From Volvariella volvacea V23 (Eukaryota > Basidiomycota > Agaricomycetes > Agaricales > Pluteaceae): DNA of 15,562 bases. The notes under the pieces are model-generated. The model was not told where the DNA came from, did no database searches, and saw only the letters and a program-made list of their open reading frames with translations. Made by a program: the position numbers and the translations under genes. Below are positions 7,587 to 15,562 of this stretch, piece by piece. Location: positions 827,167 to 842,728 of the forward strand of contig KB722746.1 in assembly GCA_000349905.1 (NCBI GenBank), in the 5' to 3' direction. How positions within the stretch are numbered: the stretch's first letter is position 1; every line of letters starts with the position of its first letter.

Positions 7587-9401
7587 ATGCGCTTCCAGAA
7601 TTTAACTTTCCCTGGAACGCCCCTTCAGAACGATGCACACACAGTGCCAAGCGCGGATACACTGCCTAACTCTACTTTGCGCTCTCTGTCATCTTCCTAC
7701 TTTTCTGATCGCGCGTCTGTGCTTCTTTCGCCGTCATGCTCGCCGTTGAGAAGCACAGAGCCAGAGCAGAATGGCGATCGTAACATAGGACCTCTCTACA
7801 CTGTATCATCCTTCTTAGACCCAATCTCTAGATTCTCATCTCGTACCAATCTTGCTGTATCAACTTGTCTTTCGCGGAGGTCGTCCAACGCTTTAATGCG
7901 CCGCACAAAGACGGTCCCACCACCACCACTTTACCCGCCCCCTTCCGTGCCACTTCCTCCAACACCGGACCTGTCATATCTACTGGAGCAACTCGAACAA
8001 CTTGAACAGCTTGAACGAAATTCAAGGTTACGGTCATTCCTAGAATCTGTTTCCAGACCTGCAAGCCCAGAGAGAGGAAGGCGAAGGGAAAGATCTAGTG
8101 ACATACCCCAGATCCGGGTTGTGCCCCCGTCCGAATCGTCGGAACGTGGGGTATTGGACTTGACTTCTTTTCACCAGATGAGAAGAGTTGAAGACATAAG
8201 AAGGAGCCGATCCTGCAATCTGTCGGGCATGTTGATGCCGCCGTCACCCAATAGGAAGCGACGGGCGAGGTCAAGGTCGAGCTCGAGATCAAGATCTTCG
8301 TCATCGTCTTCTGGAAGGAGTACCAGCAGGGAATGTGGGGTCCTGGCTGTGGAGCGGGAAGAGCGATTCCCGAACACCACAGAGACAAAATACGAGCGGG
8401 GAAGAAAGCTGGTGACGACTGATCGCGATCGGTCAGTGTCAATGTCAATGTCAAACCCAACATTGTCGACGTCACCGGCGCCACCCTCCCATGACCAGAT
8501 TCCCACTTCCCTTTCTTCCGGAAGTGGCAGCGACTTGACATGGTTGGACTCATTCCGACCCGCTCCTCTTCCTCCTTCCCCCCCCTCCCTTGCCACAGCC
8601 CCAGGTCTGCAACTCTCGGATGAAGGCGCGACGGATGCAGAGCCGCCATCACCGTCATCGACGCCGTTCACTCCAAGCTCTCTTCTGTCGCCCAGCTCGC
8701 TTTGCGCACCCGCACTAGCACCCAGGTCGACATGCTCGTTGTCGAGCACGAAGACTCTCTACGCCCGTACTCTGAACGATGACGACTACCCCAGCCTGGA
8801 TGCTGATGACAGCAGCGAGGACGCCCAGACCTTCTACAGCTCGGACGACACGCACGTCGGTCCGATGTCATCTGGATCTTGCTTCTTCCAGAAGACAGAG
8901 ACGAGGCTTCCTCAAGATCGCAGCGGCGCGATTCCGACCGCAACCCCAGATCCGGATTTTTTGCGTGGCGTCCCCGCCCGACGGAAGACGTGGTGGAAGT
9001 GCCCGTTTTTTAGTAGGTTGAAGAATAGTTTGCCTCGTCATCGGTTCAGATCGCCCCGGGATCTGAGGTTCACCGCCCAAGACATAGAGGTCGGTGGCGA
9101 TGGCGCCCCTCGCGCCCAAGAGTCGTCGAGCCCAAGTTCTTCGGTCGTCGCGCGCGTAAGCCACGAGGACACTCTGCCCCCTGGTGCGAGCTTTTTAGAG
9201 ATGGACCATCCGATGACATTGCGGGGCGGTAATCCGGACTCAGGCCCCAGTGGATCAGCGTCCATGTCGGAGCATGGATATAGGGACAGAAAGAAAGCAA
9301 GAGCCGGTATCAGTGAGGGTACGAGTGGACGTAGCCGATGGGGGAGTTGGTTGTCCACCCGCGGTTCTTACGATATGGTACAAATGGCACCGACCTCGTA
9401 G
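7587..9401 (+). CDS. Ser/Pro/Arg-rich, probably disordered protein of unknown function
   Basis: A single exon of 604 codons. I chose the ATG at 7587, the first in the frame after the leader; the open frame extends 39 bp further up without an ATG. The protein is rich in Ser, Pro and Arg. It has a proline run at about 111-126, a LEQ tandem (LLEQLEQLEQLE, 132-143), and an Arg-Ser tract at about 223-248 (RKRRARSRSSSRSRSSSS) like the RS regions of nuclear proteins. There is an acidic DDDYPSLDADDSSED patch at about 398-412 and a basic, Trp-containing segment RRKTWWKCPFFSRLKN at about 465-480. There is no signal peptide, membrane segment or enzyme domain that I can see. The many SP and RxxS sites suggest phosphorylation. 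A nuclear or signalling scaffold role is possible but not shown. Long antisense frames across 8095-8749 reflect base composition, not a second gene. Confidence 0.75.
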   Translation: MRFQNLTFPGTPLQNDAHTVPSADTLPNSTLRSLSSSYFSDRASVLLSPSCSPLRSTEPEQNGDRNIGPLYTVSSFLDPISRFSSRTNLAVSTCLSRRSSNALMRRTKTVPPPPLYPPPSVPLPPTPDLSYLLEQLEQLEQLERNSRLRSFLESVSRPASPERGRRRERSSDIPQIRVVPPSESSERGVLDLTSFHQMRRVEDIRRSRSCNLSGMLMPPSPNRKRRARSRSSSRSRSSSSSSGRSTSRECGVLAVEREERFPNTTETKYERGRKLVTTDRDRSVSMSMSNPTLSTSPAPPSHDQIPTSLSSGSGSDLTWLDSFRPAPLPPSPPSLATAPGLQLSDEGATDAEPPSPSSTPFTPSSLLSPSSLCAPALAPRSTCSLSSTKTLYARTLNDDDYPSLDADDSSEDAQTFYSSDDTHVGPMSSGSCFFQKTETRLPQDRSGAIPTATPDPDFLRGVPARRKTWWKCPFFSRLKNSLPRHRFRSPRDLRFTAQDIEVGGDGAPRAQESSSPSSSVVARVSHEDTLPPGASFLEMDHPMTLRGGNPDSGPSGSASMSEHGYRDRKKARAGISEGTSGRSRWGSWLSTRGSYDMVQMAPTS

Positions 9402-9676
9402 ACAGCGGTCGTTTTTAGCGGCCCTAGAGTATTGCAGAGATTGTATGCTTATTTAGAGATGAGACTGATCGCACTCTGTATGCCTTGTGCTTTGTAGAGA
9501 CGCTCGGGCGTCAAGCTGTTGCCTTGCCTAGATCCGGTGCCGTTCTTGTTCCGGCGTTAGGGCGCGTTTACGTCATTGTTCGAAGTCGCGTCTGACCTTA
9601 TCCTCGCCATGCCCTTGATACATCAACAAGGCCACACAGGCTCTTTCTCCCCACTTTCCTTCTCCCACCTCGCAAC
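9402..9676. other. Spacer between the Ser-rich gene and the GTP cyclohydrolase-like gene
   Basis: 275 bp with no gene. It holds a hairpin near 9496-9513 (GACGC and GCGTC arms) that resembles the repeat at 256-334. A CT-rich leader at about 9640-9676 lies just before the ATG at 9677. Confidence 0.5.
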
Positions 9677-11685
9677 ATGCCAGTCTCGGAAGCGGTCCTC
9701 ACCCAGATCCTGGCCCAGCTGGAGGCCCTACAGGTCTCTCAACAGACCTTGCAAGCAAAGGTACGCATGCCCACCTCGTGTCGTATCGCGATCTCGCCCT
9801 CACACGATCCCCTATCCCGCCCCATCTCCATTCCCCGTCCTCATTCTACAGCTCGATGCCCTTACAGGAGGCCAAGCTGATCGGGACACTGCTCCTCCCG
9901 CAGCAACAGCGCCAACTGCCGCAACTTCCTCGGTCAGCCCGCCTTTGACCGCAGCCACAAGTCCAGCGAGCAAACCGCTCGAAATCAAAGCGCCGCTGAC
10001 ATCTACCTCCCCGATCCCCGGCACGCAGCCGGGCAGTCAGATTGGAGACAAGGAAAGGGAAAGGTTGCTGTATCCGGGAAGGGTGAACCTTACTAGTACG
10101 TATCGCGTCGTGATCCTTATCGCCCGCGCCCATGCTCACGCAAACACCCAACAGCCTATCCCGATCAACATGGAATGTCGCCCTTCCCTCTCAAGTGGGG
10201 CGCATCCGACCCTCTCGTCCGCGGCCCTATCATCTGCTCCCGCCTTCCCTCTTCCATCAAGCACCGCAACGCCCTCGGCGCCCACTCCGGCTCTTACTCC
10301 ATCTACCGCGCACTCTCCATAGCGCTCGGCACGCTCTCGCCCACGCACAAGCCCGACTTCTCCCTGACCGACCCGCCGGTCGACATCCCGCCCCAGCCTT
10401 CATGGTTCGACGAGAAGACGATCGTCAGCTTCGATCCCTGGGGCCACCTCGTCCAGAGCCTGTTCAGAAAGGAGATTGACGAGCGCGGGCTCGACATCCG
10501 GCCCAGCATCGCGGTCACCAAGGCCCACCTGAAGATGTCGGAGCTGGACGAGTCGGCCAAGAAGGGCGACATTGCGATCGACAACAAGGTCGTGCTCAGG
10601 TCTCTCCCGCCGACTGGCCTCACGGAGGAGGAGAAGAAGGTGTACTTTGGCGTCGAGGTGAATGTGAGCAAGGCGGCGGTGGAGCCGGTGTGGTATCTGC
10701 CGGGTGTGGCGGAGAGGTTTGGGATCTCGGAGACGCTGTTGAGGAGGGCGTTGTTTGAGGATACGGGAGGGATGTATCCCGAGTTGGTGACGAGACCGGA
10801 CATCAAGGTGTTTTTGCCGCCTATTGGGAATCTGACCGTCTATATCTGTGGGTGGAGCGCGCTTTTTCTCGTTTTCGTTTGCTGATGGGTTGTGTAGTTG
10901 GGCCTCCCGAGTATCTGTCGGATGAGTCGAAGGAGTTGACGTTGCGAGTTCACGATGAGTGTAAGTCCTGCGTTTGGTGATGTATGGTTCGGTGCTCATG
11001 AGTGTGCAGGCAATGGATCTGACGTGTTTGGGTCGGATATCTGTACTTGCAAGCCCTATCTGACGTATGCTATCGAGGAGTGTATCCGCTGCTCGCAACG
11101 AGGTATGGTCGTGGCGTTTGAGAGTTTTTCGTGCTAATCACTCGTGCTCTAGGTGGTGTCGGCGTGGTTGTCTACTTCCGTAAGGAGGGTCGTGCGCTCG
11201 GTGAGGTTACCAAGCAAGTCGCAAGGGTCTTGTTGCGTGTTATAGGCATGCTAACTACGGCGCAGATACCTCGTATATAACCTCCGCAAGAGAGGAGGTG
11301 ATACCGCAGACAAGTACTTCAAGTCGACGGAATTGATCGCCGGCGTGAAGGACATGAGGTTCCAGGCCTTGATGCCCGACGTTTTGCATTGGTTGGGCAT
11401 CAAGAAGATTGATAACATGGTATCTATGAGCGATATGTGCGTTGCATCCTTTGCCAAGCGATCGAGGATGCTGACTCGAGCGACAACAGGAAATACAACG
11501 CGATTGTCAACTCCGGAATCCCGATCGTCAAGAGATACGATATACCCGAGAGTCTTATCCCACCCGATTCGAAAGTGGAAATCGACGCAAAGATTGCGGC
11601 TGGATACTTTACGAGTGGCAAACAGATCACGGAGGCTGATCTCGTCAAGACTGTTGGCAGGACTTGGGAGGAGACCGAGCACTAG
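9677..11685 (+). CDS. URC1: GTP cyclohydrolase II-like protein, uracil catabolism URC1 type
   Basis: Eight exons: 9677-9760, 9852-10095, 10155-10847, 10898-10960, 11010-11102, 11153-11213, 11266-11436 and 11490-11685, giving 534 aa. All frames agree across the joins. The N-terminus (about 8-33) is a short coiled coil (LTQILAQLEALQ, LQAKLDAL), followed by an Ala/Pro/Thr-rich linker. From about 110 comes the fungal GTP_CH_N-type region (GAHSGSYSIYRALS). From about 357 comes the GTP cyclohydrolase II core: RVHDEC, with Cys362, Cys373 and Cys375 in the C-x10-C-x-C spacing of the RibA zinc site, then YFRKEGRALGEVTKYLVYNLRKR. In yeasts such as Lachancea kluyveri, URC1 proteins of this type act in uracil breakdown through the URC pathway, rather than in riboflavin synthesis. 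The URC1 assignment rests on the N-terminal region plus the divergent core; a riboflavin-type enzyme is the alternative. Confidence 0.82.
11214..11265 (+). other. GC-AG intron in the GTP cyclohydrolase-like gene
   Basis: This 52-nt intron starts with GCAAGT and ends with CAG, with a CTAAC branch-like site at 11250-11254. Only this split keeps the frame and rebuilds the conserved GEVTKYLVYNL. Nearby GT sites shift the frame. GC-AG introns are a known minor class and usually have an otherwise strong donor, as here. Confidence 0.8.
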
Positions 11686-11747
11686 GCATTCGTACTATGG
11701 GTTGCATTTTGGGTTGGTAGAATGTATTTGTAGTCGAGATTGATATC

Positions 11748-12293
11748 ATGTCACGATGTGGGCGTTTGCGAAACTTGTGCGAGTGGCTGGACACCGCGGC
11801 TAACTCCGGCATGCTGCCACCGCCCAGGCTCGTCGCATCCCGCCATGAGCTCGATACCACTGACCACGTTCCGAGCGCCATCTCCAGCAGCGCAGGAGCC
11901 CAATCCGTTTCTAACCGAGGACCCGCCCCCGCCGTCGCCAAAGCACAACCAGGCCCACGTAGACCCGTTTCTCCATATCCAATACCCGGGTTCGCCCTAC
12001 GCACCCAGCGGAGCCAACGCGACGACGACGGACCTCACCCAGGACAAAGACAAGGATCCGACGTTCGAGCACGAAGTATCGCTTATCACACCGCCATGGC
12101 GCAAGTCTCTCTTCCTCCTGCTGGAAAGGCCGACGTCTTCTCCACAAGCATTCCTCACGCACGTCTTCATCACGTTTCTGATCGTCTTTTCGGCGCTGGT
12201 GACGGTGCTGGAGACTGTCCCGGCCTTTCATTCCATCGAGGGGAGAGTGTGGTTTGGCGTGGAGACGGCGTTGGTGGTGTTGTTTACTTTTGA
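11748..12293 (+). other. Upstream overlapping reading frame (uORF) of the potassium channel gene
   Basis: ATGs at 11748 and 11811 share one frame that stays open for 181 codons to 12293. It overlaps the first channel exon in another frame. A third ATG at 11756 opens a 15-codon frame. If the transcript starts upstream of these, they could damp translation of the channel, or the leader may start below 11811. The encoded peptide (MSRCGRLRNLCEWLD...) has no recognisable features and is probably not a real protein. Confidence 0.3.
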
Positions 12294-14020
12294 GTATGTG
12301 GGAAGATGCGTGGCGTGGAGCGGGATGGGGTTTGTGAGGCTGCTGAGGTGGATCGTGTGTGAGTGCGTTGGGGGTGGTCTCGTCGGGATATTGACCGGCT
12401 CTTTGCAGCGTTTTTCGGAATCATCGACTTGCTGGCGGTGATGCCGTACTACATCGAGTTGATGCTGGGACAGGACACGGTCAGTCTTCATATCCCGCCG
12501 GCGCGATCTGTGTCACCACGGTGCTGATTGCCCTTCTCTAGTCAGTGCTGTTCCGCTTCTCGATTCTGAGGATGTTTAGGTTGCTGAGGGTGTTCCGGCC
12601 GTTTAGGTACAACAGTACCGTGTTGCTGTGCGTCGTTCTTTCGTCTTTCCATCCCATTTGTTTTTACTTCGACTTTCGTGATTGGATGCTGATGTTGAAA
12701 CCACTTCTGTTCCCCGTCATGTGTTGGCCCTCGACTGCTTGCGACGTTAAAGGACAATCGAGGTCATGTACCTATCTGTTCGAAGATCTCAACACGCCCT
12801 TCTCGCTATTGGATTTTTTGTATCAATGGTTCTGACCGTGTTCAGCACCCTGCTGTGAGTAGTTGTTCTGTTCTGTCTCAGTCTTTATCTTGCTCATTTG
12901 TCCTTCTAGATACTTTGCGGAACGCGGAACTTGGGATGAAAATCTCGGGACATTTATTAATATCGATGGGGATCCTACTCAATTTCAAGTGCGCGTCTTT
13001 TGATACTTTATGCCTGCACGAGTCTCTAACTTGTTGCGTCCAGTCTATACCCGCTGCTGCTTGGTTCGTGCTCGTGAGTGAGTATCTGTGTTTTCTCCGC
13101 TCGTAGCCAGCCTCCTTGTGCTAACATAGACTAATTCGAATTAGCTATAACAACCGTTGGTTACGGTGAAATCACACCGCGCTCTTTCCTTGGTCGACTC
13201 GTCACACTTCCACTATTGGTATTTGGATTGCTACTGATCACCTTACCGAGTTTTGTGCTCGGCAGAGAGTTCAGTATCGTTTGGGATAGGATGAGTAAAG
13301 CACAGGTGAGTAAAGGGCTTTCGAATTTGAATGCTCGGCGAGCGTTGTTCAATCGTCAACGACCATTTCAAAATACAGAGAAAAGAAATTGAGAACGAAA
13401 TTGACAAAGAAGTCGAGAATAGCCGCGTTCATCGCATGGGCAATGGACATGCGGTCGGTTCAACTCCTGGCCCTAGTATCCCCGCCGACAATGATGCTGG
13501 CATCAATTTTGTTGTTGGCGACGACGAAGACAGCGAGGACGAACGGAAAGGTGGCAGGGGGTCAAGTGCCATGACATACCCTCCTTCTCGTGGGTTGATA
13601 CCGAATCTCCGGCATTCGTATACGCACCTACCTACGAACCCTCCGCCAGACGAGGAAGAACTGGAATCACAGATGCCTGCCAGATCACGCGCAAAGTCAA
13701 AGTCAACATCAAAAGTTTATTCGCTATCGCAAGGGCATCTACCCATGAGTTCGACATCGACATTCCCACCACCGTCCCTGCAGCAGCATCACAATCGGGC
13801 TGTCGCCACGGGCCACAGCCGTGTATCGAGAGATTTGTCGAATAGGAAGCTGGCGATGAATCAGACGGAGCTAAGTAAACAGATCTCCGAGCTGAGGGAG
13901 ACGGTTGAGGTTCAAGGGAGATTGTTGGAGCGGTTGCTAAAAGTCATCGAAGAGCGAGAGCTCGGGGCGGAGGTCGGGCGAAGTGTAGACAAGGGCAAAG
14001 GAAAACAGAGGGCGCCGTAG
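11845..14020 (+). CDS. Voltage-gated (Shaker/Kv-like) potassium channel
   Basis: Eight exons: 11845-12358, 12409-12479, 12542-12627, 12753-12854, 12910-12988, 13044-13077, 13145-13305 and 13379-14020. All have GT-AG borders and agreeing frames, giving 562 aa. It is a plasma-membrane type six-helix channel subunit, expected to form tetramers. S1 is about 107-126. S2 is about 135-158, with Glu140, Phe147 and Glu150 as in the Shaker FTFE charge-transfer site. S3 is about 173-189 (IIDLLAVMPYYIEL, Asp178). S4 has Arg205, 208, 211, 214 and 217 at every third position. S5 is about 238-258. The pore helix and TTVGYG filter lie at 298-303, and S6 at about 313-335. The usual PVP bend in S6 is PSF here. 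The N-terminus (about 90 aa) is Pro-rich with no T1 domain. The C-terminus (350-562) is hydrophilic and Ser/Asp/Glu-rich, ending in a likely coiled coil (about 505-545) that may replace T1 in assembly. Sodium or calcium channels are excluded by the GYG filter. Confidence 0.92.
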
Positions 14021-14416
14021 ATATCGGTGTGTGGGGAAAGCCTAAGGGTGATTGTACTCATGTATAAAGGAAACGGGATCAAGGGGGTTCGTCGCATTTC
14101 GTTTACATCTACGTTAATAACCGGGTTAGTCTAGACGCAATAAACTGTGCTTCCGTCATCTTTTGTTTGTTGAGTGTGGTCGATGGCGTTCGTGCGGGTG
14201 GCAGTTGATGGCTGTGTCTTGATCGTTGCTTTGTCTAGTTGGCTTTTACTCGACGCTGTGCATTGACTCGATCACAGGATGGTTCAGAAGTTGGGAGTTG
14301 GAGTTGAGGATGGTTATCGGCAGTACTTCTGGGCTTCAGTGAGTCATCTTCCGCGCAACCAGCTTGAAATTGGAGCAATACTCACGGCTTTTCCTCAAGG
14401 AAGCGAGGACACGTAT
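14021..14416. other. Spacer downstream of the channel gene
   Basis: 396 bp without a gene, apart from the channel's 3' end (poly(A) signal at 14139-14144). Minus-strand frames continuing from the short ORF at 14417-14542 soon meet stops. Confidence 0.5.
14139..14144 (+). terminator. Poly(A) signal of the channel gene
   Basis: AATAAA lies 119 bp after the channel stop codon and is followed by TG/T-rich sequence (TTTTGTTTGTTGAGTG). This is the usual layout of a cleavage and polyadenylation region. Confidence 0.5.
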
Positions 14417-14542
14417 TCATTCTCGTATAGTGCTACTCAATGAGTCGTCAATCTTGCCCTTGAGGTGATCTATCGGAAGGTTCATAATCAGCAGGTTGTC
14501 CAAAGACCTTTCACGATAGAAGTACCGGCTTGTAATCACCAT
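14417..14542 (-). other. Short coding-like ORF, 41 codons
   Basis: On the minus strand, an ATG at 14542 directly follows an acceptor-like TTTTAG and opens 41 codons (MVITSRYFYRERSLDNLL to STIRE) ending in TGA at 14417. A GTAAGT donor about 60 nt upstream could join it to earlier sequence. The peptide has an amphipathic, coding-like composition, but I recognise no family. It may be an exon of a decayed minus-strand gene that also includes the phosphotransferase-like fragment at 14637-14913. Confidence 0.25.
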
Positions 14543-14636
14543 CTAAAACATGGCGGGGACAAAAGGTATGAACTACTGTCTTCTGTCATATATCGCACTT
14601 ACTAGCATTTAGGGTGCGAAACGCCATATGCTCCAT

Positions 14637-14913
14637 TCAATCATAATCCTCCCAATCGATAGCACTCGTAATTCGCCCGTTCTCTGCTCGATCCCTCAAG
14701 CCTGCATGTACCAGTGCAATTCTCACCGAATCCTCTTGGCGGCAATTTTGAATCCTATCAATGAGGTCATGGCCGCTCACGCTCGTCATTACCTTCCGTT
14801 TATGGATGCGGTTAAGGAGCGCGCCACAACTCATCCAGGATACCGCGTGCATCTCTTCAGCAACAAATGGATCACTTTGTGCGTTCCCGTCAGGCTCGTC
14901 GTGGTATATCATA
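14637..14913 (-). pseudogene. Decayed phosphotransferase (APH family)-like fragment
   Basis: A 91-codon minus-strand frame (ATG at 14912) ends with VRIALVHAGLRDR, then ENGRITSAIDWEDYD. This resembles the catalytic HxDLxxxNILV...GRITGIIDWE block of fungal aminoglycoside phosphotransferase-like kinases. Upstream, YDIP in one frame and DPFVAEEMH in another match the usual YDYRIP and GPF..EEF order with a frame change between them. The catalytic Asp is replaced by Gly (HAGL, 14708-14697), the Asn that should follow is absent, and the frame stops right after IDWE, where a GWYPEYWEY-like segment is expected. If the family call is right, the copy is inactive. The opposite strand has a 131-codon ORF (14628-15023) without recognisable features. 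Confidence 0.42.
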
Positions 14914-14992
14914 CTAGTGAAGAACGAACGTATGATGTGGCCGGTACGTTGGAGTTACCGATGTGCTTCTGGAGCGCTCCGGCAGGCTGGAT

Positions 14993-15562
14993 GGAAGCGT
15001 TTACGAAGATCAGGCATCATTAGCGAATCCGCTGCACGGGTATACCGCTCAAGCTAAGCCAATGAGGAATAGTTGATCACTTGGAAATCCACTTACCTTC
15101 TTCGACTGAGTAGGTTTAACCACATGCATGCACTTGTTTGGCGTGCTGAGTATCTGGGGTCTTGCAACAACATAGGTCCTTGCCAATTGCACAGTGCCAG
15201 ACGAAGAACAAGCCTCGCACACGACCGCCAGGACTACGAGGCTCTGCTGCCCTTTTTCGCTTTGGGATCCCCTTTCTCTCTAGGAGTTATACAGATTCAA
15301 TAACGCAGAAACCGATGCCTGTGCCTCTTAAACCAGGCCGCTCCTCGCTTCCCATTGCCAACAGACCCATCCTGGAACCCGACTGATGCAGAAGTGAGTA
15401 CTCGTGGTATCGTTCCGAATTTGTTCATTCATGCAGTTCGAGGATTTCAGAACGGAGGGTTGTGATTCCTTGTCCTCAATTTCTGCTCCATAAAACGGTG
15501 CGAAATTGTCACCCCTAGTGTCAGTTTATCTCTTGAAACGGGATCGATGATTGCGCTTTGAA
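14993..15562. other. Right-end sequence without a recognisable gene
   Basis: 570 bp in which both strands carry only short frames (up to about 75 codons) with no conserved motif, consistent splice pattern or repeat. I see nothing I can support. An exon of a gene beyond the window cannot be excluded. Confidence 0.4.

Noticed and set aside
8095..8749. Two antisense ORFs of 187 and 192 codons opposite the Ser-rich gene
   Set aside because: They lie wholly inside the 604-codon gene, are rich in Gly/Asp/Glu/Ser as expected from the complement of Ser/Pro/Arg codons, and have no motif. They are shadows of the + strand gene.
10303..11098. Minus-strand ORFs of 167 and 232 codons across the URC1-type gene
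   Set aside because: They overlap exons whose + strand translation matches the GTP cyclohydrolase II family and is spliced in frame. The antisense peptides show no homology.
12628..12752. Coding sequence within the 125-bp third channel intron (frame open from 12545)
   Set aside because: Read-through gives a Cys/Phe-rich stretch that breaks the S4-S5 linker. Splicing at GTGCGT/AAAG restores the conserved linker TIEVMYLSVRRS.
14628..15023. Plus-strand 131-codon ORF
   Set aside because: It has no recognisable domain, and the opposite strand shows a phosphotransferase-like motif order. It is treated as a likely shadow, with some doubt.

Overview
This window looks like nuclear DNA of a filamentous basidiomycete, most likely an Agaricomycete. 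The genes carry many very short introns (about 40-125 bp) with GTRNGY-type donors, pyrimidine-rich leaders precede the start codons, and a run of F-box/leucine-rich genes has the layout of the greatly expanded Agaricomycete F-box families. I see no CRISPR array, rRNA, tRNA, operon or intact transposon.

Left part (1-5800). Positions 1-1007 are mostly non-coding: a purine-rich tract, two copies of an 18-bp hairpin repeat, and one short coding-like fragment. Next come four F-box units, all on the + strand. They read as A (1008-2357), B (2630-4042), A' (4261-4505) and B' (4776-5782). A resembles A', B resembles B', and the sequence before B resembles that before B', so this is a duplicated two-gene block. 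Only B is intact (470 aa). A has a nonsense codon and two frame changes, A' has lost its middle, and B' has an in-frame deletion of about 105 codons plus a 1-base frameshift.

Middle part (5783-9700). About 1.2 kb without a convincing gene is followed by a small multi-exon minus-strand gene or remnant (6978-7393, perhaps with a tiny first exon at 7495-7506). A divergent single-exon gene (7587-9401) then encodes a Ser/Pro/Arg-rich, probably disordered 604-aa protein of unknown function.

Right part (9677-14020). Two well-resolved eight-exon genes lie head to tail, 159 bp apart. The first encodes a fungal GTP cyclohydrolase II-like protein of the URC1 (uracil catabolism) type, 534 aa, with one GC-AG intron. 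The second encodes a six-transmembrane voltage-gated potassium channel, 562 aa, with a complete S4 arginine ladder and a TTVGYG selectivity filter. This channel is the most striking gene here, because the better-known fungal potassium channels are of the two-pore TOK type.

The right end (14021-15562) holds a poly(A) signal, a short coding-like minus-strand ORF, and what looks like a decayed minus-strand phosphotransferase (APH family) fragment. The rest appears non-coding. The genes do not form an evident pathway: a pyrimidine-salvage enzyme, an ion channel and ubiquitin-ligase adaptors are simply neighbours. I found no convincing new multi-gene system.
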